A stretch of DNA of 64,000 bases from Planococcus kocurii (GCF_001465835.2 NZ_CP013661.2:2038501-2102500); one strand, 5' to 3'. Counted from the stretch's first letter, positions 16,852-25,229 are shown. A program made the numbers and translations. Notes: a model not told the origin generated them from the letters alone.

Positions 16852-18458
16852 TTGAACATCCTCATCGTTAGGCGTTGAACACGTGCCACAATTTCCTGTG
16901 CATAAAATGGCTTAACGATATAGTCATCTGCACCACTCTTCAAAGCGAGAACGATATCCGATTCATTTGTACGTGACGTCAACATAGAAATGACAATGTT
17001 TTCGTTAGGGTACTGACTCCGCACATGATTTAATACTTCTAACCCATCCATTTTCGGCATGACGCCATCAAGTAAAATCATATAATTTTCATCCGGTGTG
17101 TACCATTCGGACTCGATAAAACTAACACCATCAGCAAATTCTTTTATATAGAGATCAAAATCATCTGGCTTCCAAGTAGAGAATTGTTTTGAAACCAGTC
17201 TACGTACGAGCGAATCGTCATCGACAATGATGATATTGAGATGACGTCTTAAATCTTCACTAGCCATTTCATAAATCATCGTCTGATTTCGGCCATTCTT
17301 TTTAGCTTGATACAAAGCTTGGTCTGCCGTACTCACTAAAGTATCTTGTTTTAGTCGGTACTGACTAATTCCAGCAGAAAACGTAACATGAAATGTTTCA
17401 TGTGTGTCATTTGGAAAAGTCATATTCGCGAAGGCTATGCGAATTCGTTCTACTAAAACTTTGGCATCTAGTGCCTTTGTATCTGGAAGAATCAAAGCAA
17501 ACTCTTCTCCGCCGTATCTAAAGAAATAATCTGATTGTCTTTTCATTTTTAGGAAAAGCTGACCGAATGTCCGCAAAACGTCATCGCCTACAGGATGACC
17601 GTAACTGTCATTTACTTTTTTAAAATGATCCAAATCAAATAAAACAAGAGTGAAGATGTTTTTTGTTCTTTCTGATGAATTCGTCATTTGTACCAATACA
17701 TCATTAAAGTACCGTCTATTTCCGGCTCCAGTTAACTCATCAAAAAGTGTTTCTTGTAAGATCAGTTCTTGATTACGCAGCCGGTTCATCACATAAGGCA
17801 CAAAAATAGCCATATTCAAAGGCTTAGGAAGAAAATCTGTTGCGCCTATTTCCATTGCTCGAACTTGGTTATCCACGTGATTGTCCTCACTGACGACGGC
17901 AATGGGAAGGGAACGGCTTTGAGCAGCGTCGTGAATTTGAGTGACCAACTTAAAGCCATCTGCGTCTGGTAAGTTTGAGTCAACTAGGATCATTTGCGGT
18001 TGAAGGGTATAAAAGAACTCCATTCCTTTTTTACCATCAAGTGCAATCACGACAGGAACTCCTTGTTCTTCCAATGATTCTTTTATGTGCGATGCAAATT
18101 CTGGATCAGAATCAATAACTAACACCAATGATTTTTTAGTAAGCGCGTGTTCTTCTAAATCTACAATTACTTCTACGTTTGGAGAAAAGTCCTCTACTAC
18201 AAAAAAACTTTTTAAGGTCAACATGAATTCTTCTAATGAATCAACGGGCAGTAAACGGATGCTGTCTTCTGAAAAATGCTCGAGTTGTGTTCCACAAAAG
18301 TCAGATAGCTCCATAAGTCCAATGGTTCCTGCAGTACCTTTCATCGTATGCAAAAAACGATAAACTTCGCGCTCTTGAATTTCTTTTTGCTTAAACCATT
18401 TTGAAAAATCTTGCTCCACTCTATCAGAAAGCAAAACTTTATAATTTGTTGGTGCCAT
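16848..18458 (-). CDS. HPt-REC-GGDEF-REC diguanylate cyclase
   Basis: 536 residues from the ATG at 18458 (numbering below counts two extra residues from an ATG at 18464 that lies too close to the AAGGTG site). Domain order: HPt with H39 in RFLHTMKGTAGT; receiver 1 (about 112-230) with D162; GGDEF domain (240-400) with active-site GGEEF at 318-322 and an inhibitory RxxD site R309-D312 exactly five residues before it; receiver 2 (409-535) with D466 and K518. It should make c-di-GMP from GTP under phosphorylation control. The HPt can receive phosphate from the receiver of the hybrid kinase at 11003-13861. First gene of a four-gene operon. Confidence 0.92.
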   Translation of the reverse strand: MAPTNYKVLLSDRVEQDFSKWFKQKEIQEREVYRFLHTMKGTAGTIGLMELSDFCGTQLEHFSEDSIRLLPVDSLEEFMLTLKSFFVVEDFSPNVEVIVDLEEHALTKKSLVLVIDSDPEFASHIKESLEEQGVPVVIALDGKKGMEFFYTLQPQMILVDSNLPDADGFKLVTQIHDAAQSRSLPIAVVSEDNHVDNQVRAMEIGATDFLPKPLNMAIFVPYVMNRLRNQELILQETLFDELTGAGNRRYFNDVLVQMTNSSERTKNIFTLVLFDLDHFKKVNDSYGHPVGDDVLRTFGQLFLKMKRQSDYFFRYGGEEFALILPDTKALDAKVLVERIRIAFANMTFPNDTHETFHVTFSAGISQYRLKQDTLVSTADQALYQAKKNGRNQTMIYEMASEDLRRHLNIIIVDDDSLVRRLVSKQFSTWKPDDFDLYIKEFADGVSFIESEWYTPDENYMILLDGVMPKMDGLEVLNHVRSQYPNENIVISMLTSRTNESDIVLALKSGADDYIVKPFYAQEIVARVQRLTMRMFN

Positions 18459-18464
18459 TATCAT

Positions 18465-18806
18465 TCACCTTCTTTTGAAAAAATATCTAGATACTTCCAC
18501 TATACTATATAAATTCCTTTTATGTAGTGATGTATAACTAAGATAGTTCGCGATATTTACGGATAAGAAGTATGATGCTTTCCTGGTTTAAAAGGATAGT
18601 AGCTGTGTGCTTTGTGATTGCTAGCTTACTGGAACAAGTTGTTTAGATCAGTCTATGGATAGTGTCTATCGTCCAAATTACAAGAAGTTCCTATATGTAT
18701 GGAAGTAACCAAATCATCTTTTTAAAAATAAAGTGATCTAAACAAATGCCCTTTGCGTTATGTCTGTATAACTTAAAAAAAACAAGAAAAAGGGAGCGAT
18801 TTTAGT
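18465..18806. other. Intergenic region between divergent genes
   Basis: About 340 AT-rich bases. A TATATAGTATAG stretch near 18500-18512 read on the minus strand can serve as -10 for the cyclase operon. The right half holds a TATAAC box near 18769 and AAAAAGGGAGCG before the cell-wall protein. It also carries the widely spaced inverted repeat listed separately. Confidence 0.4.
18639..18745. repeat. Widely spaced 12-bp perfect inverted repeat
   Basis: TTGTTTAGATCA at 18639-18650 and its exact complement TGATCTAAACAA at 18734-18745 are separated by 83 bases. The pair could be two operator sites for a looping regulator or the base of a long RNA stem. No protein is known to bind it. Confidence 0.5.
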
Positions 18807-20168
18807 ATGAAATTAAACAAATTACTGTTAGCCCTACCACTTAGCCTAGCGTTACTTGTACCAACGGCAGCACTTGCCGACAGCCACGGCGGTCATTCTG
18901 CGTCAAGCGAAACCGCAACGGAAGTAAGCACGACAACACCTGCGGCGGAACTGCGCATCGCACTGGATACGACCTTAACAGAGCACGCATTTCTAGCAGT
19001 TGAAGCGATGCGGAAAGGCGTCGACGGGGCAGAAGATTTTGACCAAGCAGCCGGGGCGTTACTGGCAAACGCTGACGACTTGTCTGCAGCTGTTGGTTCA
19101 GTTTACGGGGAAGAAGGCGCCACACAGTTTGACGAAGTATGGAAGTCGCACATCGGCTATTTCGTCGATTACGTGACAGCAACCGCTGAAGACAACCAAG
19201 AAGGCAAAGATCAAGCGTTAGCAGAACTGGAAACCTACAAAGTCGAACAATCGAAATTCTTTGATACTGCCACAGGCGGACTCTTGCCAGCAGCGGCGGT
19301 TCAAGAAGGATTGGACATGCACGTCGATCAGTTGATCATGGCGTTTGACGCGTATGTAGCCGGCGATTTTGAAAAAGCTTACTCACTTGAGCGCGAATCG
19401 ATTCAACACATGAGCATGTTCGCCGAAAGCTTGTCAGTAGCGATCACGACGCAATTCCCGGACAAATTTGACAACACCAGTGCCGATACACCGGCCATTG
19501 ATTTGCGTGCAACATTGAACCAAACGTTCACTGAACACGCAGGACTTGCGGTTATGGCGATGCAAGACGGCGCGGACGGTGCTGAAAGTTTTGACCAAGC
19601 AGCAGGGGCACTTCTTGCGAACGCCGATGACTTGTCAGCAGCCGTAGGATCGGTTTACGGCGACGAAGCCGGTGCACAGTTTGAAGAAACATGGAAGTCG
19701 CACATTGGTTACTTTGTGGATTACGTAACAGCAACGGGTGAAGGCAACAAAGAAGGGCAAGAACAAGCACGTGCCGAGCTTGATCAGTACATCGTAGACC
19801 AAGCAGCCTTCTTAGACGCAGCAACAGAAGGTCGCGTTCCTGCAGCAGCATTGGAAGAAGGTTTAACTGCCCATGTTGGGCAACTATTGGCAGCATTTGA
19901 TTCGTATGTAGCGGGCGATTATGACGCAGCGTACAGCTCGATTCGCGAGGCGTATGCACATATGCAAATGCCAGCAGCCGGCTTGTCAGCAGCGATTGTC
20001 GATCAATTCCCAGACCAATTCGGCGCGACTGAAATGCCAGCCGAAATGCCAAAAACAGGCATGGGTGGTATGTCTGATACCGGATCATTCCCATTCATGT
20101 GGGTACTGGCCGGCTTAATGTTAGCGGCATTGACGACCGTAGTCGCAGTTCGTACACGCAAGCAATAA
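18807..20168 (+). CDS. Cell-wall protein with two tandem copies of a helical, His/Met-containing domain
   Basis: 453 residues. Signal peptide 1-24 (cleavage after AALA), a short Ser/Thr linker, then two homologous copies of one domain (about 49-225 and 233-407) sharing blocks such as FDQAAGALLANADDLSAAVGS and KSHIGYFVDYVTAT. The C-terminus is a sortase-type signal: MPKTG at 414-418, hydrophobic segment, Arg/Lys tail. Conserved His and Met positions (TEHA, KSHIGY, HM near each end) and the CopC gene nearby suggest metal binding, but no function is known to me. Base composition is clearly richer in GC than neighbouring genes. GGGAGCG precedes the ATG and a strong terminator follows. Confidence 0.82.
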   Translation: MKLNKLLLALPLSLALLVPTAALADSHGGHSASSETATEVSTTTPAAELRIALDTTLTEHAFLAVEAMRKGVDGAEDFDQAAGALLANADDLSAAVGSVYGEEGATQFDEVWKSHIGYFVDYVTATAEDNQEGKDQALAELETYKVEQSKFFDTATGGLLPAAAVQEGLDMHVDQLIMAFDAYVAGDFEKAYSLERESIQHMSMFAESLSVAITTQFPDKFDNTSADTPAIDLRATLNQTFTEHAGLAVMAMQDGADGAESFDQAAGALLANADDLSAAVGSVYGDEAGAQFEETWKSHIGYFVDYVTATGEGNKEGQEQARAELDQYIVDQAAFLDAATEGRVPAAALEEGLTAHVGQLLAAFDSYVAGDYDAAYSSIREAYAHMQMPAAGLSAAIVDQFPDQFGATEMPAEMPKTGMGGMSDTGSFPFMWVLAGLMLAALTTVVAVRTRKQ

Positions 20169-20184
20169 GCGTTAGTTTAAACGG

Positions 20185-20217
20185 AAAAAGCTAGCCTAAC
20201 TGGCTAGCTTTTTTTTA
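20185..20217 (+). terminator. Rho-independent terminator
   Basis: AAAAAGCTAGCC and GGCTAGCTTTTT arms with a short loop and eight Ts; closes the cell-wall protein gene. Confidence 0.9.
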
Positions 20218-20300
20218 TCGCATTCGCTTAAGGAAGTTGTGTTTATTTGGAAAGCTATTACATTAAACCTTGCACTGAATACAAGAGGAGGTATTCGATT

Positions 20301-20627
20301 ATGGAGATGGGATGTGACTTTGTTGTAGATTGCATCAATAGGTCTTTGCCGTTTGAAAGAAAGTGGGAAGAAAAGGTTGAAAAGCATCTAGAGGTTTGTC
20401 AGGAGTGTCAGGAACTTATGCAGTTCATAAGTGAACTCCCTTCCCTCATGAATGATGGCGTGTTTTCAGCCCAAATGAAAAAAAGAATTTTGACTACGGT
20501 GTTTGAGGAGAAGGTCGTATCAATTTCGGCAGAAAAACCTTTTCATGGTAAAATAGTTGGGTTGCTATTTCTTTCGGTCCCTTTTGTTACATCATTGTTT
20601 CGCAAGGTGATAAAAGAGACAAAGTAA
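20301..20627 (+). CDS. Small anti-sigma-factor-like zinc-finger protein
   Basis: 108 residues. The N-terminal half has the ZAS/zf-HC2 motif H29-x3-C33-x2-C36 (KHLEVCQECQ) found in anti-sigma factors of ECF type; the C-terminal third has one hydrophobic segment (about 82-100), consistent with a membrane anchor facing the cytoplasm. The ATG at 20301 follows GAGGAGGTATTCGATT at good spacing; an in-frame start 54 bases upstream has none. No sigma factor gene is adjacent, which is unusual because such proteins are normally co-transcribed with their sigma. It lies 70 bases before the copC-like gene. Confidence 0.7.
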   Translation: MEMGCDFVVDCINRSLPFERKWEEKVEKHLEVCQECQELMQFISELPSLMNDGVFSAQMKKRILTTVFEEKVVSISAEKPFHGKIVGLLFLSVPFVTSLFRKVIKETK

Positions 20628-20697
20628 AGTTTGAGGAAAGAAACAATAAAGAGTTGATGATTTTAAATTTTAAAAACAGGAAATGGAGCGACTAAAG

Positions 20698-21258
20698 ATG
20701 AAAAAAATTATCCTACTACTCGTATTAACGCTCTTCTCAATGCCATTAGTTGGCCAAGCACACACAACGCTGTCTTCATCATCACCTGCAGAAGGGTCAG
20801 TGGTGGTTGAATCATTAGAAGAAGTGGTTCTGACTTTCGGAACTGTCGTTGAACAAGGAAGCACAATGACATTAGAAAGCGAAGGAACTACTTACGAGTT
20901 TGATGAAGTTTTACTGTCAGATGAAGTCATGACAGGGACGATAACAGAAGAGCTACCGAACGATACGTATACGATTAACTGGAAAATCATCGGTGTAGAT
21001 GGCCATCCAATAGAAGGAATTGTGTCGTTTGAGTTGAATGTTGAGGCGGTAGCCGAAGAGCCAGTGGTAGAAGAGCCGGCAACTGAAACAGTAGAAGAAC
21101 CAGCTGTAGAAAAAGAAGCATCAGTGGCAGAAGAAAAAACTGCTCAAACTGTAGACAACTCTTCAGAAGATGAAGGCAGTTCATTAGTTACCATTTTGCT
21201 AGTGTTAGCCGTTCTGGTCATTGGATTTGTTGGGTATCGACTTATGAAGAAAAAATAA
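20698..21258 (+). CDS. CopC-domain copper-binding protein, membrane anchored
   Basis: 186 residues. Signal peptide 1-21, so the mature protein begins at H22 (AHTTL), the usual copper ligand at the CopC N-terminus. The CopC fold follows (SSSSPAEGSVV, then NWKIIGVDGHPIEGIVSFEL with the second His). A Glu/Val-rich low-complexity spacer (about 120-160) leads to a C-terminal membrane segment and Lys tail. Family members bind copper outside the membrane and hand it to CopD-type importers; no CopD domain is fused or adjacent. ATG at 20698 is chosen because GGAG lies nine bases upstream; an ATG at 20683 precedes that site. Confidence 0.85.
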   Translation: MKKIILLLVLTLFSMPLVGQAHTTLSSSSPAEGSVVVESLEEVVLTFGTVVEQGSTMTLESEGTTYEFDEVLLSDEVMTGTITEELPNDTYTINWKIIGVDGHPIEGIVSFELNVEAVAEEPVVEEPATETVEEPAVEKEASVAEEKTAQTVDNSSEDEGSSLVTILLVLAVLVIGFVGYRLMKKK

Positions 21259-21272
21259 CATGATAGCTAAGC

Positions 21273-21314
21273 AAAAAAAGAGAGGAGCTTCTAATAAAGC
21301 TGCCTCTCTTTTTG
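21273..21314. terminator. Bidirectional terminator
   Basis: AAAAGAGAGG and CCTCTCTTTT arms with an inner AGCTT/AAGCT stem, between the convergent CopC and hrtA genes. Confidence 0.85.
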
Positions 21315-21342
21315 TGCAATTGCCTAATGGAATGACGACCAA

Positions 21343-22017
21343 CTACTCAACCAAACCATCTTTCATCGTAACAATATGGTCAGCATATGACAGCATGTCT
21401 TCGTCATGTGTAACTAATAGCGTAGTGATACCCAAAGTTTTGGTCAAATTTTGAATCAGCTCCATGATTTCTTTCGAGCGCTTTGAATCTAAGCTCGCCG
21501 TTGGTTCATCGGCAAACAGCATTTTAGGTTTGTGGATAATGGCACGCGCAATCGCCACACGCTGCTTTTCTCCGCCTGACATGGATGCCGGATACGCATC
21601 TTTTCTGTGACTCATCCCAATTTGTTCTAGAAGTTCGCGCACTTCTTTTTTTTGCTGCTGTTTGGTTAATTTGGATCCTGACACTTCAAGCATCAATAGC
21701 AATTGTTCTTGCGCTGTCAGAAAAGGGACCAAATGTGCGGATTGAAAGATAAAGCCAAACTCACTTGCCCGAATTTCTCGGATTTGTCCTGGATTCATCG
21801 CAGTCAAATTTTTACCGTCAAAAATAATTTGACCATCCGTCGCTGGTTGTAGTCCTGCAGCAATGGTTAGTAGCGTACTCTTGCCGGAACCAGAAGCCCC
21901 GACAAGTGCGGTAATCTCGCCTTCGTGAAGTGAAAGATCAATGCCTTTCAAGATTTCTTCCGCTATTTCGCCATTGGTAAATGTCTTTCTCACTTCTTGA
22001 GCTGTGAAAATGGTCAT
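21343..22017 (-). CDS. hrtA: Heme exporter ATP-binding protein HrtA
   Basis: 224-residue MacB/LolD-type ABC ATPase: Walker A GASGSGKST (about 39-47), signature MSGGEKQRVAIARA, Walker B MLFADEPTASLD, switch His in LLVTHDED. It energises the HrtB permease just upstream to remove excess heme from the membrane. The ATG at 22017 follows AAGGAGAGG, which lies inside the final codons of hrtB; only one base separates the hrtB stop from this start. The heme assignment rests on the adjacent HssRS two-component system and the HrtB sequence. Confidence 0.88.
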   Translation of the reverse strand: MTIFTAQEVRKTFTNGEIAEEILKGIDLSLHEGEITALVGASGSGKSTLLTIAAGLQPATDGQIIFDGKNLTAMNPGQIREIRASEFGFIFQSAHLVPFLTAQEQLLLMLEVSGSKLTKQQQKKEVRELLEQIGMSHRKDAYPASMSGGEKQRVAIARAIIHKPKMLFADEPTASLDSKRSKEIMELIQNLTKTLGITTLLVTHDEDMLSYADHIVTMKDGLVE

Positions 22018-22018
22018 T

Positions 22019-23053
22019 TTAAACCTCTCCTTGTTGAATCGCTTGTAGCGGTTCGACTTTTTTAATTTGAATGCCTGATAACGTAGCTCCAATAAACCCG
22101 ATGATTAAGAATACAATCGATAGCTGAATTGTTACGGTAGCTGTTAAGCTAAATGGCATGCCAGCCGGTGCAAATTGGTTGAAAAGTTGGCTCAGTGTAA
22201 TTGAAAAGACCAACGCAATTCCTGTAATAAAGAACATTTGCATCCACATCATTTTAAACAAGGTACTGGTTTTCACGCCAATGGCTTTCAATATGCCATA
22301 CAAGCCTATTTTCTGTACATTCATCATATAGAAGAAAATAGCGAACAATAAAGCGCTAATGACTACTAAAAACCAAACAATCATGTTAAGTGATAGTTGT
22401 TCGGCACTATAGCTTGGCATAGCCGAAAGAAACTCTTTGTTCGTAAAAGATTGCATGCCAGCAATGGTCGGGTACGTATCACTTTCAGGAACAAATAGCA
22501 TTTGCATTTCAGTGGTGCGGTACATTTCTTTATAATTGTCCATATTAATAAAAGCAACAGGGGCATGGCTGTATTTTTGCTGATCGACGAAATCTTTTAC
22601 AACAAATTCGCCGCTGAATTGGTCATTTGTTAATGTGTCGCCCACTTGTAAGCCCGCTTCTTCTAATGAGCGATCGAGTACGATTTCGCCTTTTTTCACA
22701 TCTTCAAACAGTGGGGACTCTGTAGAAGTAACAAACGCAACACTGCGTTGTTTGTCTTCTTCATCATTCAAAAAGCCCATTTGAATGGATAAAGCAACGG
22801 CATCTTTGGTTTCTGTTAGCATTTCATCTTGAATCTCTACATTGATACGCGATAAATTATTGGTGCCTTCCGCATCTTCAGCCATGTAAAACTGGCCGTC
22901 TGGTAAATCTTTAATAAGCGCTGCATTATCTTGAGAAAGCCCATTTGCTAGTCCTGAAATAATAAATGTTAAAAGGCTAACGAGAAAAACAATTGAACCT
23001 AAAATTGCGAACCGTACTTTATTTTTTTTAATTTCTTTCCATGCGATATTCAT
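22019..23053 (-). CDS. hrtB: Heme exporter permease HrtB
   Basis: 344-residue FtsX/MacB-type permease. N-terminal NIAWKEIKKNKVRF is the usual HrtB/DevC opening, followed by membrane segment 1 (SIVFLVSLLTFIISGLANGL), a 180-residue external domain and three C-terminal membrane segments. The LANGL segment and overall length agree with S. aureus HrtB. It exports heme with HrtA. Of two adjacent ATGs (23056 and 23053), the second has better spacing from GGAGG. Upstream lies a direct repeat matching the HssR box, so it is expected to be induced by heme through HssRS. Confidence 0.87.
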   Translation of the reverse strand: MNIAWKEIKKNKVRFAILGSIVFLVSLLTFIISGLANGLSQDNAALIKDLPDGQFYMAEDAEGTNNLSRINVEIQDEMLTETKDAVALSIQMGFLNDEEDKQRSVAFVTSTESPLFEDVKKGEIVLDRSLEEAGLQVGDTLTNDQFSGEFVVKDFVDQQKYSHAPVAFINMDNYKEMYRTTEMQMLFVPESDTYPTIAGMQSFTNKEFLSAMPSYSAEQLSLNMIVWFLVVISALLFAIFFYMMNVQKIGLYGILKAIGVKTSTLFKMMWMQMFFITGIALVFSITLSQLFNQFAPAGMPFSLTATVTIQLSIVFLIIGFIGATLSGIQIKKVEPLQAIQQGEV

Positions 23054-23096
23054 CATAGCGCCTCCGTTTTCTTTAATAACTTAAGTTTAACGCTCG

Positions 23097-23116
23097 TAGA
23101 TGAACGGAAGATGAAC
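23097..23116 (-). promoter_or_regulatory. Predicted HssR binding site (direct repeat)
   Basis: On the minus strand GTTCATCTT-CC-GTTCATCTA: two 9-base direct repeats with a 2-base spacer, about 41 bases before the hrtB start. This has the same form as the GTTCATATT-NN-GTTCATATT repeat I recall for HssR of Staphylococcus and Bacillus anthracis, where phosphorylated HssR activates hrtAB. Confidence 0.8.
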
Positions 23117-23132
23117 AGAGGGTGACAATGAT

Positions 23133-23174
23133 AAAAAAGCCGATTTTCTCTGTAGAAGAGAAAATCGGCTTTTT
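23133..23174 (-). terminator. Terminator of hssRS
   Basis: AAAAAAGCCGATTTTCTC arm and complement around TGTAGAA, with flanking A/T tracts; it isolates hssS transcription from the heme-regulated hrtBA promoter. Confidence 0.88.
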
Positions 23175-23184
23175 AAAGTACGGG

Positions 23185-24558
23185 TCATTCGGACAAAGGG
23201 AGTGTTACTTGTACGGTAGTGCCTTCTCCCGGAACACTGGATAGTAGGACCGTTCCGCTATGAAGCTCTACAATTTCTTTTACAATCGCAAGCCCTAAGC
23301 CTGACCCTTTTGATGAGCGAGTCCGTGCTTGGTCTGCACGATAAAATCGGTCAAAGGCGTGTTCGACTTCATTTGGGGACATGCCGATGCCTTCGTCTTG
23401 AATGGCTAACAGGAGTTGTCCAGAGTGAATACGTAACTGGACATCGATAGAACTTCCCGGTTCACTGTATTTGATGGCATTGGTCAAAAGATTTTCCCAG
23501 ACGGTTTGAAGAAGAACGGCATTTCCCTTTACAGTCCCGGTTTCTAGTTGCGCTGAAATGCCAATGTCTTTTTCTTCAAAAGCATAGCGCAGGTGCGAAA
23601 GGGTTTGCTGAAGTTGCTGGTGTACAGGCACTCTTTCAGATAGCTCTGCAGATTCTGCGTCAAAGGATGCTAGAGTCAGCAATTGCTTTGTGAGTAGAGA
23701 TAAGCGTGCTGTTTCATCTTGAATAATCGCGGCGTAATGTTCTTTTTCGCTCTTTTGAAGGCCTTCTTTTTGAAGCAAGGCCAGATAACTTTGGATAGTG
23801 TGGAGCGGCGACTGAATATCGTGGGAAACGTTATGGACAAATTCTTTGCGTTTTAAGGTGGATTGTTCGATTCGCGAACGCATCGTTAAGAATTGATCAG
23901 CCAAACGACCAATTTCATCTTTGCGATGGATAGTGAGCGGCACATCAAACGTTTCCGTTCCCATTTTTTCAGTCGCTTCGGTCAATTTTGTAATCGGTTG
24001 TATTAGCAAGCGTGCAACGATCAACATGCCGATAAAACTAAGTAAAATAATGCCTACTGCCAAGCCACCAAATAGTAAGTGAAGTTCTTGAAATAGTAAT
24101 TTAATGTCAGGTCGCATAAAGAGTGCATAGGGCTCACCGTCTAATTCAACTGGAACACCCACTGTGTTTTTCAATTCATTGGCAAAAAAACCAGTAACGA
24201 ACGTTTCGCGAGGGAACTCACGAATCCCATTAAAGGACTCTCCAGCAAGCACTTGTTGAATATCAGCTAGATCAATTGACTCATCCCGGTAGTCGCCGCC
24301 AAAACGTTCTACGGAGTCACCGTTTGTTACATAAAGTTGATAGCCAGCATCGCCAAGCATTGTCAAAGTGGCTTGTGCTCGTTCTGTAGATTCTCCATCT
24401 AAAAAATCTGCAAAAGACAACGCAATGGCCATGTTTTTATCATTGTTTTGTTCTTTTAAATGACTGTGATAATAAGCATTCATTCCGAAAAATGCGATGC
24501 TGCTACTAACGAGCATTGTCGCGAAAGTAAACCAAATAAATTTGACATAAAGACTCAT
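23185..24558 (-). CDS. hssS: Heme-sensing histidine kinase HssS
   Basis: 457 residues, the same length as S. aureus HssS. Membrane segments at about 7-27 and 162-184 bound an external sensor of about 130 residues; HAMP follows (about 185-237), then HisKA with H246 in SHDIQSPLHTI and an HATPase domain with GIGMSPNE, FDRFYRAD and GSGLGLAI boxes. It phosphorylates HssR in response to heme damage. It overlaps hssR by four bases. Unlike the S. aureus locus, where hssRS and hrtAB diverge, all four genes run the same way here. Confidence 0.9.
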   Translation of the reverse strand: MSLYVKFIWFTFATMLVSSSIAFFGMNAYYHSHLKEQNNDKNMAIALSFADFLDGESTERAQATLTMLGDAGYQLYVTNGDSVERFGGDYRDESIDLADIQQVLAGESFNGIREFPRETFVTGFFANELKNTVGVPVELDGEPYALFMRPDIKLLFQELHLLFGGLAVGIILLSFIGMLIVARLLIQPITKLTEATEKMGTETFDVPLTIHRKDEIGRLADQFLTMRSRIEQSTLKRKEFVHNVSHDIQSPLHTIQSYLALLQKEGLQKSEKEHYAAIIQDETARLSLLTKQLLTLASFDAESAELSERVPVHQQLQQTLSHLRYAFEEKDIGISAQLETGTVKGNAVLLQTVWENLLTNAIKYSEPGSSIDVQLRIHSGQLLLAIQDEGIGMSPNEVEHAFDRFYRADQARTRSSKGSGLGLAIVKEIVELHSGTVLLSSVPGEGTTVQVTLPLSE

Positions 24559-25229
24559 CCAACAACCTCCAGCTTATAGCCCACGCCTCTGACCGTGACA
24601 ATCCGAACGTCAGGTGCAAACCGCTCTAAACGCTGACGCAGTCGTTTAATATGAACGCTAATCGTTTGTTCGTCTCCTTGAAAATCAATGCCCCAAACCG
24701 ACTCAATGATATGGTCTCGGCTTACAACTTGAGGAGATTTTAGAGCGAGAAGTGCCAGTAAGTCAAATTCCTTTAACGGAATAAATAACATACCGGTAGT
24801 CGATCTGATTTCATAGCTTTTTAAATCGATAGTTAAAGAGCCTACAGTTAGTAAGTCGTTTTCAGGATGGTTGTACCGTCGCAAAATAGCTTTGACTCGG
24901 TACAAAAGCTCTTTTGCTTCAAACGGCTTGACCAAATAATCGTCAGAACCAGCTGAAAATCCGCGTTCTTTATCTTCGATATGATGTCTAGCTGTTAGTA
25001 AAATTACGGGCAACTTATAGTCTGCGCGAAGTATGCGTGTCAGCTCAAAGCCGTCGATGCCTGGCATCATTACGTCAACAACTGCTAAATCGACTGTTTC
25101 GGATTCCAAGAGTTGTAAAGCCTGCTCGCCTGAGTTTGCTTCTAGGACTTCATAGCCTGTTTGGCGAAGTTCGGTAGCAACAAAATTCAACATATGCATA
25201 TCATCATCCACTGCTAATATTCGAATCAT
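24555..25229 (-). CDS. hssR: Heme response regulator HssR
   Basis: 224 residues, OmpR/PhoB type. Receiver with acidic D8-D9-D10, phospho-acceptor D52 in VVDVMMPGIDG and K in VKPFEAKEL; C-terminal winged helix with ESVWGIDFQGDEQTISVHIKR-like recognition region ending in VRGVGYKLE. It matches S. aureus HssR along its whole length. Expected to bind the direct repeat at 23097-23116 and activate hrtBA. ATG at 25229 follows GGAGGCTG at good spacing. It is the first gene of the hssRS pair. Confidence 0.9.
   Translation of the reverse strand: MIRILAVDDDMHMLNFVATELRQTGYEVLEANSGEQALQLLESETVDLAVVDVMMPGIDGFELTRILRADYKLPVILLTARHHIEDKERGFSAGSDDYLVKPFEAKELLYRVKAILRRYNHPENDLLTVGSLTIDLKSYEIRSTTGMLFIPLKEFDLLALLALKSPQVVSRDHIIESVWGIDFQGDEQTISVHIKRLRQRLERFAPDVRIVTVRGVGYKLEVVG

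Noticed and set aside
18720-18770. Possible c-di-GMP (GEMM) riboswitch on the minus strand, suggested by an ACGCAAAGGGC-like piece upstream of the cyclase operon
   Set aside because: Only one short piece resembles the motif; the second conserved arm and the tetraloop-receptor region are missing.
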